From Thermoleophilia bacterium (GTDB taxonomy: Bacteria; Actinomycetota; Thermoleophilia; Gaiellales; SKUG01), in assembly GCA_007122215.1 (NCBI GenBank), contig SKUG01000283.1, positions 1 to 5,549 on the forward strand: a stretch of 5,549 bases of DNA, read 5' to 3'. This document shows, piece by piece, positions 5,034 through 5,549 of this stretch. The first letter of the stretch is position 1; every line of letters begins with the position of its first letter. The translations under genes were made by a program, and so were the position numbers. The notes beneath the pieces were generated by a model, which had not been told where the DNA came from, ran no database searches, and saw only the letters and a list, made by a program, of their open reading frames with translations.

Positions 5034-5549
5034 TCAGTCACCGACCGCCTCGGCCCAGCTGACACCACGCACGTCGGATGGGTCACCACCCTGCTCGAGC
5101 AGGAAGCGGTTGACGTTCACGGGCCACGCGAGGTTCAGGCCAGTGGGGTCGTTCGCTGCGCCGACCGGAGCGTACCTGCCATGGATTGCGGAGACGCTCG
5201 TGAGGCCGCGGTCGAGGTAGCCGCTGCGCAGCCCGCGGGTGACGGCCTCGATCCCGTCGGCCCAGCTCGTGAACCGGAAGGGACCGTCCGGGCAGCCCCA
5301 CCCCCACGCGTTGTACGGGGCACACAGGTGCCGGCCGAAGCTGCTCTCGGCCCCGGCGATCGCCACGAGCAGCCGCGGGTCGATGCGCCAGCGCAGGCCA
5401 GACTCGAGGAACGCCATCCCGCTACCGGCCATCGCCGACCCCTGGCTGGCGAGGTAGGCATCGATCCGATCGGCCGACACCCCCGCGGTGTGTGGCCCGC
5501 CGAAGCCGTGGATGACCTGGCTGGGATCGATGTCGGACGGCACGGGCGC
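5034..5549 (-). CDS. C-terminal part of a lysozyme-like peptidoglycan hydrolase (glucosaminidase/transglycosylase type), 5'-truncated by the window
   Basis: The frame is open to the window edge and ends at TGA 5036-5034, giving 171 visible residues. A GTG at 5543-5541 is the first possible start, but the codons before it stay open (Ala-Pro), so the gene probably begins outside. Counting that GTG as 1, the fold runs from about residue 45: RIDPRLLVAIAGAESSFG (53-70) places E66 where lysozyme-like glycan hydrolases keep their catalytic acid. Then come YNAWGWG (77-83), FTSWADGIEAVTRGL (91-105) and KYAPP-like GRYAPVG (122-128), typical of secreted SLT/glucosaminidase-like domains that cut peptidoglycan. 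C74 and C84 flank the NAWGWG segment and could form a disulfide. The export signal would be in the missing N-terminus. It lies 48 bases upstream of dsbB on the same strand and may be the first or an earlier gene of that unit. Exact bond specificity cannot be assigned. Confidence 0.75.
   Translation of the reverse strand, partial: APVPSDIDPSQVIHGFGGPHTAGVSADRIDAYLASQGSAMAGSGMAFLESGLRWRIDPRLLVAIAGAESSFGRHLCAPYNAWGWGCPDGPFRFTSWADGIEAVTRGLRSGYLDRGLTSVSAIHGRYAPVGAANDPTGLNLAWPVNVNRFLLEQGGDPSDVRGVSWAEAVGD

Overview
The window is very GC-rich (roughly 70% by eye), with dense coding, short or negative intergenic gaps and GC-biased third positions. The gene content is a soluble sirtuin, a GGDEF protein, a glutamate-synthase-like flavoprotein, a DsbB and a membrane-anchored thiol oxidoreductase. 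Together these suggest a high-GC actinobacterium-like chromosome. Having DsbB rather than a VKOR-type oxidase hints at a deep-branching class (Nitriliruptoria, Acidimicrobiia or Thermoleophilia type), but the lineage cannot be fixed from this sequence alone. No mobile elements, RNA genes, CRISPR arrays or phage genes were seen.

Layout: the left part is on the plus strand. It starts with the last 52 codons of a protein ending in an Ig-like module (1-159). A Sir2-family NAD-dependent protein deacylase (149-910) overlaps it by 11 bases. After an 88-base gap comes a six-helix membrane diguanylate cyclase (999-2168). The right part is on the minus strand and reads leftward as a probable four-gene unit: a lysozyme-like peptidoglycan hydrolase whose N-terminus lies outside the window (5549-5034), DsbB (4985-4404), a membrane-anchored CPHC thioredoxin-fold protein (4334-3657), and a fusion of two CDGSH iron-sulfur domains to an FMN-binding glutamate-synthase-like domain (3653-2106). 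The two units converge and overlap tail to tail by 63 bases.

How the genes may work together: DsbB and the CPHC protein form a plausible electron-relay pair for making disulfides outside the cytoplasmic membrane. The lysozyme-like enzyme just upstream has two cysteines ten residues apart next to its active-site region and is a reasonable client. The last gene starts 3 bases after the CPHC gene stops. It carries all ligands for two [2Fe-2S] CDGSH clusters and a GOGAT-type [3Fe-4S] cluster but lacks a glutaminase domain, so it is probably an FMN oxidoreductase or amidotransferase-like enzyme whose substrate cannot be named from sequence. This fusion and its redox neighbourhood are the most interesting part of the window. 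Most of the window is otherwise ordinary, recognisable housekeeping or signalling content, and I see no clear sign of an entirely new system.
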